Positions 1 through 7,412 of a stretch of DNA of 33,412 bases are shown one piece after another; position 1 is the stretch's first letter; every line of letters starts with the position of its first letter. This stretch comes from Bradyrhizobium sp. AS23.2. Its GTDB lineage: Bacteria; Pseudomonadota; Alphaproteobacteria; Rhizobiales; Xanthobacteraceae. The position numbers were made by a program, and so were the translations under genes. A model generated the notes under the pieces. The model ran no database searches. It worked only from the letters and a program-made list of their open reading frames with translations, and was not told the DNA's origin. The stretch spans positions 1 to 33,412 of the forward strand of contig NZ_LGHM01000122.1 of assembly GCF_001908185.1 (NCBI RefSeq). The letters are read 5' to 3'.

Positions 1-25
1 TTCCGAAAACGGTCGCGTCATCCAT
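1..25 (-). CDS. Start of an unidentified gene running off the left edge
   Basis: Reading leftward, a GGAGG ribosome-binding sequence (complement of 31-35) is followed after five bases by ATG at 25-23. Only eight codons are inside the window (M-D-D-A-T-V-F-G), so the product cannot be named. A second ATG four bases further on, in another frame (MTRPFSE), is also possible at nine-base spacing. The gene follows the amidase gene on the same strand by about 84 bases, so it is probably the next gene of the same operon. The ribosome-binding site lies in the loop of a perfect hairpin, described separately. Confidence 0.4.
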
Positions 26-50
26 GCTGGCCTCCGTTCGCCAGCATGGA
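21..50 (-). promoter_or_regulatory. Perfect 10-bp inverted repeat enclosing a ribosome-binding site
   Basis: Bases 21-30 (TCCATGCTGG) and 41-50 (CCAGCATGGA) are exact reverse complements separated by ten bases. In the leftward transcript the loop carries GGAGG and the 3' arm carries the ATG of the gene at the left edge. The hairpin could therefore modulate translation initiation of that gene, or be a repeat placed there by chance. No run of T follows it, so an intrinsic terminator is less likely. Confidence 0.4.
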
Positions 51-108
51 GTTTGAATCAGAAATTGCCCCATCTGGGAATCCAGATTCCGCTAAAAGAC
101 AACATGCT

Positions 109-1341
109 CTAGCCGCCCAGAATCCGCCGGCAGGCGTCGACGAAGACCTGGGCGCCGGTGACGATGTCTGCGTCGGCGGTGTTCTCGGTCCAGTGATGGC
201 TGATGCCGCCGATCGACGGCACGAACAGCATGCCTGCGGGCATGATGGTCGCAAGCATCTGCGCATCGTGGCCGGCGCCGCTCGGTATGCGGATGGACCG
301 TCCGTCCGCGAGAGCCTTGCTCGCGGCTTCGATGGCGTCCTGAAAGCCAGAATTCATCATCGCTGGTGCGCCGGTGCGCAGCTTCTCCACGGAGACGGTG
401 CAGGGACCCTTCGCGTTGACCTCGTCCGCCATGGTGCGCAGCAGATCCTCCAGCCGCGCGATGACGGAAGGATCGTCGTCGCGAATCTGGAACAGCATTT
501 CGGCTCCGCCCGGAATGATGCTCGGTGCGCCGGGATCGAGCGTGATGCGGCCGGTGGTCCAGACCGTGCGCGGGCCACAAGCGCCCGGGAAACGTTCGTC
601 GATCGCCACGCAGAACTTGGCCAGCGCCAGGCCGGCATCTTTCCGCGCGGCCATGCGGGTGGTGCCGGCGTGGTTCTGCTCGCCGACGAAGCTGATCCGG
701 TATTGCCAGATGCCGACGATCGAGGTCACGACGCCGATCGCAAGGCGTCCGCTCTCGAGCGTGTCGCCCTGCTCGATATGCGCCTCCAGATATCCGACAT
801 GCCGTCCCGGTTCCGCGGTGACGCGCGCCCGCCCCGAGAGCCCCATGTCGGCGAGAGCCTCGCGCATGGCGCGGCCGCTGGTGCGGTCGCGCGCGGCGTC
901 GATATCGGCTTCGGTCACTTGGCCGACATAGGAGCGCGAGCCGAGGAAATGGCCGAAATGCCCTTCCTCGTCGCACCAGGCGGCGACTTCGACGGCGCCC
1001 TTGAGCGAGGGATCGGCATTGAGGACGCGCGCGGCTTCGAGCGCATAGACCACGCCGAGCGGGCCATCGAGCCAGCCGGCGTAGTTCTGGCTTTCCAGGT
1101 GCGACCCGGCCAGCAGCTTCGGCCCTGGCTTGGCGCTGGTGCCGAAGACATTGCCGATGCCGTCGACCGCGGCGGAGAGACCGGCCTCGGGCAGCTTCTG
1201 CACCAGCCAATCCAGCGACTGCCTGTGCGGCTCGGAGAAGGTCGGCTTGTGCACGCCGGTCTTGTAAGTGCCGATGGCACGGAGCGCATTGAGATCGGCG
1301 AGGACGCGCTCGCCATTGGCGCGCGGCTGAGTGTCAGGCAT
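109..1341 (-). CDS. Zn-dependent M20-family amidase (N-carbamoyl-L-amino-acid hydrolase / allantoate amidohydrolase type)
   Basis: A 410-residue cytoplasmic metalloamidase of the hydantoinase/carbamoylase subfamily of M20. Family landmarks occur in order: GSHLESQ (metal-binding His) followed by the metal Asp in LDGPLGV; DEEGHFGHFLGSR with the double Glu; YLEAHIEQG; QNHAGTTRM in the dimerisation lid; SGAGHDAQ; and GGISHHWTEN near the C terminus with the last metal His. Members remove N-carbamoyl, ureido or N-formyl groups from amino acids; the exact substrate cannot be read here. The ATG at 1341 is preferred over the in-frame TTG at 1350 because an AAGG sequence lies at usable distance only from the ATG. 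It overlaps the ATPase gene by 8 bp, so it belongs to the transporter operon and probably processes the imported compound. The usual HLDS is HLES here, a mild deviation. Confidence 0.85.
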   Translation of the reverse strand: MPDTQPRANGERVLADLNALRAIGTYKTGVHKPTFSEPHRQSLDWLVQKLPEAGLSAAVDGIGNVFGTSAKPGPKLLAGSHLESQNYAGWLDGPLGVVYALEAARVLNADPSLKGAVEVAAWCDEEGHFGHFLGSRSYVGQVTEADIDAARDRTSGRAMREALADMGLSGRARVTAEPGRHVGYLEAHIEQGDTLESGRLAIGVVTSIVGIWQYRISFVGEQNHAGTTRMAARKDAGLALAKFCVAIDERFPGACGPRTVWTTGRITLDPGAPSIIPGGAEMLFQIRDDDPSVIARLEDLLRTMADEVNAKGPCTVSVEKLRTGAPAMMNSGFQDAIEAASKALADGRSIRIPSGAGHDAQMLATIMPAGMLFVPSIGGISHHWTENTADADIVTGAQVFVDACRRILGG

Positions 1342-2119
1342 GTTCGGCAACCTTCAGCGCCTCGGTGCGGATCTCCTCGACCAGCCGTTCCTTCAACTGG
1401 ACGAATTCGGGCGTGGTCTTGATCTTGTAGGAGCGCGGATGCGGCAGGTCCACATTGATCTCGGCCTTGATCCGGCCGGGGCGCGCGCTCATGACGATGA
1501 CGCGGCTGCCGAGGAAGATCGCCTCCTCAATGTCGTGGGTGACGAACAGCACGGTCTTCTGGTCGCGCTCCCAGATTCCAAGCAGCATTTCCTGCATCAA
1601 GGCGCGGGTCTGGTTGTCCAGTGCGCCGAAGGGCTCATCGAGCAGCAGGATTTTCGGATCATTGGCGAGCGCGCGGGCGATCGCGGTGCGCTGCTGCATG
1701 CCGCCGGAGAGCTGTTTTGGCCAGTGGTTTTCGAAGCCGGACAATCCGACCTGGCGGATGAAGGCATCAGCAATCTTGTTCCGTTCGTCCTGCGGCACGC
1801 CGCGCTCGCGCAGGCCGAAGGCGATGTTTTCGCGCACGGTCAACCACGGGAATAGAGTGTAGGACTGGAACACCATGCCACGATCGGCGCCCGGGCCGGT
1901 GACCTCGCGCCCGTCGAGCGTGACGCGTCCGCTGGTCGGACGATCGAGCCCCGCGACGATACGCAGCAGCGTGGACTTGCCGCAGCCGGAGGGGCCGAGG
2001 ATGGTGACGAAGTCGTTGTTGCCGATGATGAGGTTGGTCGGCTCCAGCGCCCTGGTCGGCGCGTTGCCATGGCGCGCGGGGAAGGTTCGCGAGACCTGTT
2101 CGATCTTGAGCGTCGTCAT
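1334..2119 (-). CDS. ABC transporter ATPase, taurine/nitrate/sulfonate class (SsuB/TauB-like)
   Basis: A 261-residue nucleotide-binding subunit. It shows Walker A GPSGCGKST near residue 45, the Q-loop in GMVFQSYTLFPWLTV, the ABC signature LSGGMQQR, Walker B ILLLDEPFGALD and the switch His in FVTHDIEEA. FPWLTVREN and DEPFGALD are typical of the TauB/SsuB/NrtD group. The start overlaps the permease stop as ATGA at 2116-2119, and the 3' end overlaps the amidase gene, so the three are translationally coupled. Substrate is set by the binding protein and cannot be deduced from this subunit. Confidence 0.93.
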   Translation of the reverse strand: MTTLKIEQVSRTFPARHGNAPTRALEPTNLIIGNNDFVTILGPSGCGKSTLLRIVAGLDRPTSGRVTLDGREVTGPGADRGMVFQSYTLFPWLTVRENIAFGLRERGVPQDERNKIADAFIRQVGLSGFENHWPKQLSGGMQQRTAIARALANDPKILLLDEPFGALDNQTRALMQEMLLGIWERDQKTVLFVTHDIEEAIFLGSRVIVMSARPGRIKAEINVDLPHPRSYKIKTTPEFVQLKERLVEEIRTEALKVAEHA

Positions 2120-2889
2120 GCGAGCTTCCAGGGGAATAGCCAGGCGTTGAACGCCTTGAACAGGAAGTCGGAGAGGAGGCCGATCAGTCCAATCACGATG
2201 ATGCCGAAGATGATCTGGCCGGTGTTGAGCAGCGCCTGGCTGTCGGTGATCATGTGGCCGATGCCCGAGGACGAGCCGATCAGCTCGGCGACGATGACGT
2301 AGGTCCAGGCCCAGCCGAGCACCAGCCGCAGGATTTCAGCGATCTCGGGCGCGGAGGAGGGCAGCAGCACGCGGCGGATGATGCCGCGGTCGCTCGCCCC
2401 TAGCGTATAGGCCGCCTCGACCAGATCGCGCCGCGTTGCGCCGACGGTGACGGCGACCATCAGGATGACCTGGAACACCGAGCCGATGAAGATGACGAGC
2501 AGCTTTTGCAATTCGCCGATGCCGGCCCACAGGATCAGGAGTGGGATAAAGGCCGAAGCTGGCAAATAGCGCGCGAAGGAGACGAACGGCTCGAGGAACG
2601 CCTCGATGGGCTTGTAAGCCCCCATCAGCACGCCGAGCGGCACCGCGATGATCGCCGCGAGCGCAAAGCCGCCGACAACGCGCCAGATCGTCATGCCGAT
2701 GTCGTACACGAATCCCTGCTTTGCCAGCAGGTCAAAGCCCTCCTGCACCATGGTCAGCGGATTGGCGAGGAAGGTTTTCGACACATGGCCGCCGAGCGTC
2801 GCCCAGGACCAGAGGGCAACGAACAGCACGAAGAACGCAAGGCCGTAAGCCACGCGCTGCTTCGATGTCACGGGATCCAGGGGGCGCAT
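2116..2889 (-). CDS. ABC transporter permease, taurine/nitrate/sulfonate class
   Basis: A 257-residue inner-membrane protein of the BPD_transp_1 family. Hydrophobic segments include VAYGLAFFVLFVALWSW near the N terminus, VVGGFALAAIIAVPLGVLMG and the C-terminal IIFGIIVIGLIGLLSDF. The cytoplasmic coupling loop is visible as EAAYTLGASDRGIIRRVLLP (EAA motif), and LPASAFIPLLILWAGIGE is characteristic of SsuC/TauC-like permeases. ATG at 2889 is chosen; a TTG directly before it is also in frame. A strong hairpin separates it from the upstream binding-protein gene, and it overlaps the ATPase gene by 4 bp. Confidence 0.92.
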   Translation of the reverse strand: MRPLDPVTSKQRVAYGLAFFVLFVALWSWATLGGHVSKTFLANPLTMVQEGFDLLAKQGFVYDIGMTIWRVVGGFALAAIIAVPLGVLMGAYKPIEAFLEPFVSFARYLPASAFIPLLILWAGIGELQKLLVIFIGSVFQVILMVAVTVGATRRDLVEAAYTLGASDRGIIRRVLLPSSAPEIAEILRLVLGWAWTYVIVAELIGSSSGIGHMITDSQALLNTGQIIFGIIVIGLIGLLSDFLFKAFNAWLFPWKLA

Positions 2890-2914
2890 CAAACTGTCTA
2901 TCCGAATAGTCGAT

Positions 2915-2952
2915 CAAGTGCCGATCCCGCGTCTCAGCGGGACCGGCACTTG
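2915..2952 (-). other. Strong intercistronic hairpin between binding-protein and permease genes
   Basis: Arms CAAGTGCCG (2915-2923) and CGGCACTTG (2944-2952) pair perfectly. After one A/C mismatch, TCCCGC (2925-2930) pairs with GCGGGA (2937-2942) around a six-base loop. It begins eight bases after the binding-protein stop codon and has no following T run. Hairpins here in importer operons commonly protect the binding-protein mRNA and reduce read-through, giving excess binding protein; that role is inferred. Confidence 0.6.
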
Positions 2953-2959
2953 CAAGAGT

Positions 2960-3904
2960 TTACTTGATGAAGCTCGCGTCGAAGAGGTCATCGACCTTCG
3001 GCGCAGCCTTGATGATGCCGATCTCGAGCAGGAGCTCGGCGGCGTCCTTGTTGAAGGTCAGGAAATCGCCGGCGAAGAATTTCTGGTTCGCGGCCTTGTC
3101 CTGCCAGCGCAGGTACTTTGCCGAGTTGCCGAACTGCTCGCCGGTCTGCTTCACGTCGGCGCCCATGATCTCGTAGGCCTTGGCCTGGTCCTTGGCGATC
3201 ATGTCGAGCGCCTCGAAATAGCTGTCGGCGAGCGCCTTGGCGGCCTTCGGGTTCTCGGTCAGGAACTTTGGCGTGCAGCCGAACGTATCCATGACAATCG
3301 GATAGTCGAGCGTGGTGGCGATGATCTTGCCCTTGTCGGGCGCGGCGCGCACCGTCGACAGGTAGGGCTCATAGGTCATCGCGGCATCGTTCTGGCCGGA
3401 CACGAAGGCCTGCGCAGCCGCAGCCGGCTCGAGGTTCACGACGGTGACGTCCTTCACCGAGAGGCCATTCTTCTTGAGCATCCAGGCCAAGGCAAAATAG
3501 GGCGAAGTGCCGGGCGCGGAGGCCGCGACAGTCTTGCCTTTCAGATCCTTGATCGAGGCGAGATCGTTGCGCACGGCCATGCCGTCGGCGCCGTAGCTCT
3601 TGTCGAGCTGGAAGATCTGCTTGGTCGCAACGCCGTTGGCGTTCCAGGAGATCCAGGTCTCGACCGTCGTTGCCGCGCACTGGACGTCACCGGAGGCGAT
3701 CGCGAGATGGCGGTCCTTCTGCGGGATCTTCTTGATCGTGACGTCGAGGCCGTTCTTCTTGAAGATGCCGGCTTCCTTCGCGAGCGTCAGCGGTGCGAAG
3801 CCGGTCCATCCGGAGATGCCGATGCCGACCTTGACGTCGTCGGCGAGCACCGGAGTGGAGGCCGCGAGGGCAATGATTGTCGCAAATACTTTCGAACTAC
3901 GCAT
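2960..3904 (-). CDS. ABC transporter periplasmic substrate-binding protein (NMT1/SsuA/TauA-like)
   Basis: A 314-residue protein with a cleavable signal peptide (MRSSKVFATIIALAASTPVLA, cleavage near residue 21). The mature start VKVGIGISGWTGFAPLTLAK and the segment IASGDVQCAATTVETWI are typical of the NMT1/SBP_bpd family that binds taurine, sulfonates, nitrate, pyrimidine precursors or hydantoin-like compounds. LEPAAAAQAFVSGQNDAAMTYEP is the usual hinge and second-lobe region. It is the first gene of the transporter-amidase set and is followed by a stabilising hairpin. The neighbouring amidase suggests an N-carbamoyl, hydantoin or similar nitrogen compound as ligand, but this is inference. ATG at 3904 has a GAGG about ten bases upstream. 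Confidence 0.9.
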   Translation of the reverse strand: MRSSKVFATIIALAASTPVLADDVKVGIGISGWTGFAPLTLAKEAGIFKKNGLDVTIKKIPQKDRHLAIASGDVQCAATTVETWISWNANGVATKQIFQLDKSYGADGMAVRNDLASIKDLKGKTVAASAPGTSPYFALAWMLKKNGLSVKDVTVVNLEPAAAAQAFVSGQNDAAMTYEPYLSTVRAAPDKGKIIATTLDYPIVMDTFGCTPKFLTENPKAAKALADSYFEALDMIAKDQAKAYEIMGADVKQTGEQFGNSAKYLRWQDKAANQKFFAGDFLTFNKDAAELLLEIGIIKAAPKVDDLFDASFIK

Positions 3905-3954
3905 GATTGTCGTCCTCTTGCCGATCGATGGATTGACGTCCTGTTGATCTCTTC

Positions 3955-4007
3955 ATGTCGGCCCACAAGGCCCGTTGCCCGAAGCGTTGCACGATTTGTG
4001 CCGACAT
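3955..4007 (-). other. Imperfect inverted repeat in the hutC-to-transporter gap
   Basis: ATGTCGGCCCACAA (3955-3968) is complementary to TTGTGCCGACAT (3996-4007) apart from one or two bulged bases, with a 27-base loop. It occupies most of the 110-bp gap between hutC and the binding-protein gene. It could be an attenuator, weak terminator or regulator site separating the hut genes from the transporter operon. There is no T tract, and no copy of the 16-bp hut operator is present in this gap. Confidence 0.3.
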
Positions 4008-4014
4008 CGTTCTC

Positions 4015-4743
4015 TCAGCCTCCCTTGAATCGGGCGACAAGGCGGTGAGAGTCACCGGGATAGAGCAGGCGCACCGCGGTGATCGTGCGCGCGCTGCGCC
4101 AGGTGTAGCGGTCGATCACGAGGCAGGGCGCGCCGACTGCGATGTTGAGCGCTTCCGCGGTACGATCATCCGCAACGATGGCGCTGATCGTATGCTCGGC
4201 TTCTGTCCATGGGACATGATGAAGCAGCCACGAGCCGGGCGGCTCGCGCGAGAAATCCGCGGTCGCAGCATTCGGCACGGACGACAGGTTGATCAGCCTG
4301 TCCTCCACGGCAAAGGGCACATTGTCGGCGCTGTGGCGGCAGTTGATCGCGACCACCTTGCCGGCCTTCTTCACGCCGAGACGGTCACGATCGGCCGCGG
4401 TCGCCGCGCGCAGCTTTCGGCCGATCAGCTCATAGCCGTAGCTGCGGCCGAGCGCAATGATCTCGGCACGGATGTCGGCGATCTTCAGCACAGCCGACAG
4501 ATGCTGCGGCCGGCGTACGAAGGAGCCGGCGCGCCGCCGCCGCTCGATCAGGTCGGCCTGCGCGAGCTCCGACAGCGCCTTGTTCACCGTCATGCGCGAG
4601 CAGCCGTAGCGTGCGACCAGCTCGTGCTCGAAGGGAATGCGATGCCCGGGCGGCCATTCGCCGGTCAGGATGCGTTTTTCGATGTCGGCGCGGATGCGCT
4701 TGTAGAGCGTTGGCTGGTCGGCTGCATTGGTCGCAAGGCTCAT
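4015..4743 (-). CDS. hutC: HutC, GntR-family repressor of histidine utilisation
   Basis: A 242-residue transcription factor. The N-terminal winged helix-turn-helix of the GntR family spans about residues 10-75 (LYKRIRADIEKRI, then CSRMTVNKALSELAQADLIERR, GSFVRRP). It is followed by a UTRA effector domain, the HutC subfamily hallmark; the known inducer for HutC proteins is urocanate. Its ATG overlaps the hutF stop by four bases (ATGA), so it is co-transcribed with hutF. The palindrome at 6135-6150 upstream of hutF is its likely operator, implying autoregulation plus control of hutI-hutH. If urocanase is lost, urocanate accumulation would keep this regulator induced. Confidence 0.93.
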   Translation of the reverse strand: MSLATNAADQPTLYKRIRADIEKRILTGEWPPGHRIPFEHELVARYGCSRMTVNKALSELAQADLIERRRRAGSFVRRPQHLSAVLKIADIRAEIIALGRSYGYELIGRKLRAATAADRDRLGVKKAGKVVAINCRHSADNVPFAVEDRLINLSSVPNAATADFSREPPGSWLLHHVPWTEAEHTISAIVADDRTAEALNIAVGAPCLVIDRYTWRSARTITAVRLLYPGDSHRLVARFKGG

Positions 4744-6098
4744 GCGACGAGCCTCCGCACCGATGCGTTGAAGCGCTCACGCGCGGCCTGGCGCAGTCTG
4801 TGCCGGCCGCCTTCGACGACTTTCTGGCCGCCAGCCCAGACGCAATCGATTGCGCCGCTGCCCGCGGCAAAGATCCAGCCATCGATAACGGCATCGCGCG
4901 CGCGTCCCGCCAGCGACGGATGGGCGGTGTCGAGCGTGACGATGTCGGCGCGTGCGCCAGGCGCAAGGCCAACTGTCGCCTGCGCCAATGCCTGCGCGCC
5001 GCCCGCGAGCGCATGATCGAACAGCGTGCGTCCCGTCGAGCGGCCTGCGCCACCGGAGAGTACATTACGCTCGCGATGCCTAAGGCGTTGGCCGTATTCG
5101 AGCTGGCGCAGCTCGTCGGCGATGCCGACCAGCACGTTGGAATCGGTGCCGATGCCAAAGGCGCCGCCGGCCCCGACGAATTCGCGGGCCGGGAAAATGC
5201 CATCGCCAAGGCTCGCCTCGGTGATGGGGCAGAGGCCGGCGACCGCGCCGGTCCTGGCGAATGCGCTCACTTCCTCATTCGTCGTGTGGATCGCGTGAAT
5301 AAGGCACCAGCGCCGATCGATGGGCGCGTGCTCCAGCAGCCATTGCACCGGCCGTCGGCCCGACCAGGCCAGGCAATCCTCGACTTCTTTCACCTGCTCG
5401 GCGGCATGGATATGCACCGGGCCGCCATCCGCGAGCGGAATGATCGCCGCAAGCTCGGCCGGCGTCACCGCACGCAGACTGTGCGGCGCGATTCCAATGT
5501 TGGCATCCGGCAATGCTGCGATCGCCTTGTGCGAGGCAGCCATCAGCTCAGCGAATTGATCGACCGTGCAGATGAAGCGGCGCTGGCCGTCATGCGGCGC
5601 CGCGCCGCCGAAGGAGCCATGCGCATAAAAACTCGGCAGCAGCGTAAGGCCAATGCTTGAAGCTTCGGCAGCCTGCGCAATGCGCGCGGCCATTTCGCCG
5701 AGGTCGGCGTAATGCGAGCCGTCGCGATCATGATGCAGATAATGGAATTCGCCGACGCGGGTAAAACCCTGCTCCAGCATCTCGACATAGAGCAGCGTCG
5801 CGACGGCAGCGACGTCGTCCGGCGTCATCGTCAGCGCGAAGCGGTACATCGTCTCGCGCCAGGTCCAGAAGGTATCGGTACTGTCGCCGCGCAGCTCCGC
5901 TAGTCCCGCCATCCCGCGCTGGAAGGCGTGGCTATGCAGGCTAGCAAGTCCCGGAAGCGCGATTCCGTGGCGCTCGTCGCCGGCGGCCGGCGCTGTGCCC
6001 GGCGTCACCTCCGCGATCGCGCCGGCGGTGATCACCACCTGCACGTCATTGGCCCAGCCCGAGGGCAGGAGCGCGGAGGCGAAATGCAGTCGGGTCAT
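4740..6098 (-). CDS. hutF: HutF, N-formimidoyl-L-glutamate deiminase
   Basis: A 452-residue amidohydrolase-superfamily enzyme that converts N-formimidoyl-L-glutamate to N-formyl-L-glutamate and ammonia, the first step of the five-step hut branch. The metal-binding motif HSHAFQRGMAGLAE begins near residue 55 and matches HutF proteins closely. Further residues are in PHSLRAVTP, VHIHAAEQ (metal His), CLIHAIHTT and FGIGTDSNVLVGIADELRQLEYGQRL (active-site Asp region). ATG at 6098 lies at the divergent promoter shared with hutI. The next step needs N-formylglutamate amidohydrolase (HutG), which I do not find in this window. Confidence 0.95.
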   Translation of the reverse strand: MTRLHFASALLPSGWANDVQVVITAGAIAEVTPGTAPAAGDERHGIALPGLASLHSHAFQRGMAGLAELRGDSTDTFWTWRETMYRFALTMTPDDVAAVATLLYVEMLEQGFTRVGEFHYLHHDRDGSHYADLGEMAARIAQAAEASSIGLTLLPSFYAHGSFGGAAPHDGQRRFICTVDQFAELMAASHKAIAALPDANIGIAPHSLRAVTPAELAAIIPLADGGPVHIHAAEQVKEVEDCLAWSGRRPVQWLLEHAPIDRRWCLIHAIHTTNEEVSAFARTGAVAGLCPITEASLGDGIFPAREFVGAGGAFGIGTDSNVLVGIADELRQLEYGQRLRHRERNVLSGGAGRSTGRTLFDHALAGGAQALAQATVGLAPGARADIVTLDTAHPSLAGRARDAVIDGWIFAAGSGAIDCVWAGGQKVVEGGRHRLRQAARERFNASVRRLVA

Positions 6099-6134
6099 GA
6101 TTACATGCCGGCTGGACAGAACCGTCCCACGATC

Positions 6135-6150
6135 ATATGTCTAGACATAT
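6135..6150. promoter_or_regulatory. Perfect 16-bp HutC operator between hutF and hutI
   Basis: ATATGTCTAGACATAT is a perfect palindrome centred between the divergent hutF (start 6098) and hutI (start 6198). Its core GTCTAGAC fits the GT-N-TA-N-AC pattern recognised by HutC-subfamily GntR regulators. Position 37 bp from hutF and 48 bp from hutI lets one bound dimer block both promoters. The repressor gene hutC lies in the leftward transcript, giving a feedback loop. Binding itself is inferred. Confidence 0.85.
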
Positions 6151-6197
6151 AAGTCAAGCATCCCGGGGCGCAGGGACAACCGCGAAGGGACCGTTGC

Positions 6198-7412
6198 ATG
6201 GCAGAGTGCTTCGACCGGATCTGGCATAACGCCCGGCTCGCCACGATGCGGGCCGATCGTCCCGATCTCGGCGAGATCGAGCATGGCGTGATCGCCACGC
6301 GCGGCGGCCACATTGTTTATGCGGGCACGCAGGCGGATTTTCCGGCGGATGCGGACGCAATCAAGCGGACCGATTGCGAGGGGCGCTGGATTACGCCCGG
6401 CCTCGTCGACTGCCACACCCATCTTGTCTATGGCGGCAACCGCGCGCACGAATTCGAGCTGCGCCTGAAGGGCGCAAGCTATGAGGAGATCGCGCGAGCC
6501 GGCGGCGGCATCGTCTCGACGGTGGCTGCCACGCTGAAGGCGAGCGAGGCCGAGCTCGTCGCAGGCGCGCTGCCGCGGCTCGATGCGCTGATCGGCGAGG
6601 GCGCGACCACGGTCGAGATCAAGTCCGGCTACGGCCTCGATACTGAAACCGAAATGCGGCAACTCGCGGCCGCGCGCAACCTCGGCCGTCAGCGGAAGGT
6701 CGTGATCCGTACATCCTTTCTCGGCGCGCACGCGCTGCCGGTAGAAGCCGACGGCGACAAGGATCGCTACATCGATCTCGTCTGCAGGGAGATGCTGCCG
6801 GCAGTCGCAAAGGCGGGCCTTGCCGATGCCGTCGATGCCTTCATGGAAGGCATCGCGTTCTCGGCTGAGCAGACGGCGCGCGTGTTCGAGACGGCGAGGG
6901 CATTCGGATTGCCGGTCAAGCTCCACGCCGATCAGCTCTCGAACCTCGGCGGTGCCGCGCTCGCCGCAAAATTCTCCGCGCTCTCCGCCGATCACCTCGA
7001 GCACACGGACGAGGCCGGCGCGGCGGCAATGGCGAAGGCCGGAACCGTGGCCGTGCTCCTCCCGGGCGCATTCTACTTCATCCGGGAGACGCAGAAGCCG
7101 CCAGTCGAGGCGTTCCGCCAGCACAGCGTCCCCATGGCCCTCGCGACCGATTGCAATCCCGGCAGCTCGCCGCTGACCTCGCTCCTGCTCGCGATGAACA
7201 TGGGCGCGACGCTGTTCCGGATGACGGTGGCCGAATGCCTTGCCGGCGTCACCCGTGAAGGCGCGCGGGCTCTCGGCATGCTCAATGAGATCGGCACGCT
7301 CGAAGCCGGCAAATGGTGCGACCTCGCGATCTGGGACATCGAGCGGCCCGCCGAGCTCGTCTACCGCATCGGCTTCAATCCGCTGCACCGCCGGGTGTGG
7401 AGGGGACAGTGA
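6198..7412 (+). CDS. hutI: HutI, imidazolonepropionase
   Basis: A 404-residue cytoplasmic metalloenzyme opening the imidazolone ring of 4-imidazolone-5-propionate to give N-formimidoyl-L-glutamate. The metal motif DCHTHLVYGGNRAHEF has its His pair at residues 73 and 75 and is followed by LRLKGASYEEIARAGGGI, diagnostic for HutI. Later metal and catalytic residues are in KLHADQLSNLGG, SADHLEHTDEAG and ATDCNPGSSP. Length is normal for the family. GAAGGGA precedes the ATG at 6198. The stop overlaps the hutH start as GTGA, so hutI and hutH are one transcription unit controlled from the palindrome upstream. Confidence 0.96.
   Translation: MAECFDRIWHNARLATMRADRPDLGEIEHGVIATRGGHIVYAGTQADFPADADAIKRTDCEGRWITPGLVDCHTHLVYGGNRAHEFELRLKGASYEEIARAGGGIVSTVAATLKASEAELVAGALPRLDALIGEGATTVEIKSGYGLDTETEMRQLAAARNLGRQRKVVIRTSFLGAHALPVEADGDKDRYIDLVCREMLPAVAKAGLADAVDAFMEGIAFSAEQTARVFETARAFGLPVKLHADQLSNLGGAALAAKFSALSADHLEHTDEAGAAAMAKAGTVAVLLPGAFYFIRETQKPPVEAFRQHSVPMALATDCNPGSSPLTSLLLAMNMGATLFRMTVAECLAGVTREGARALGMLNEIGTLEAGKWCDLAIWDIERPAELVYRIGFNPLHRRVWRGQ

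Noticed and set aside
46..1422. Long plus-strand open frame of 458 codons over the amidase gene
   Set aside because: It lies opposite a recognisable M20 amidase, has an Arg/Gly/Ala/His-rich product without motifs, and is the usual high-GC antisense shadow.
6141..7388. Minus-strand open frame of 415 codons opposite hutI
   Set aside because: hutI is unmistakable on the plus strand; the antisense product has no recognisable features.
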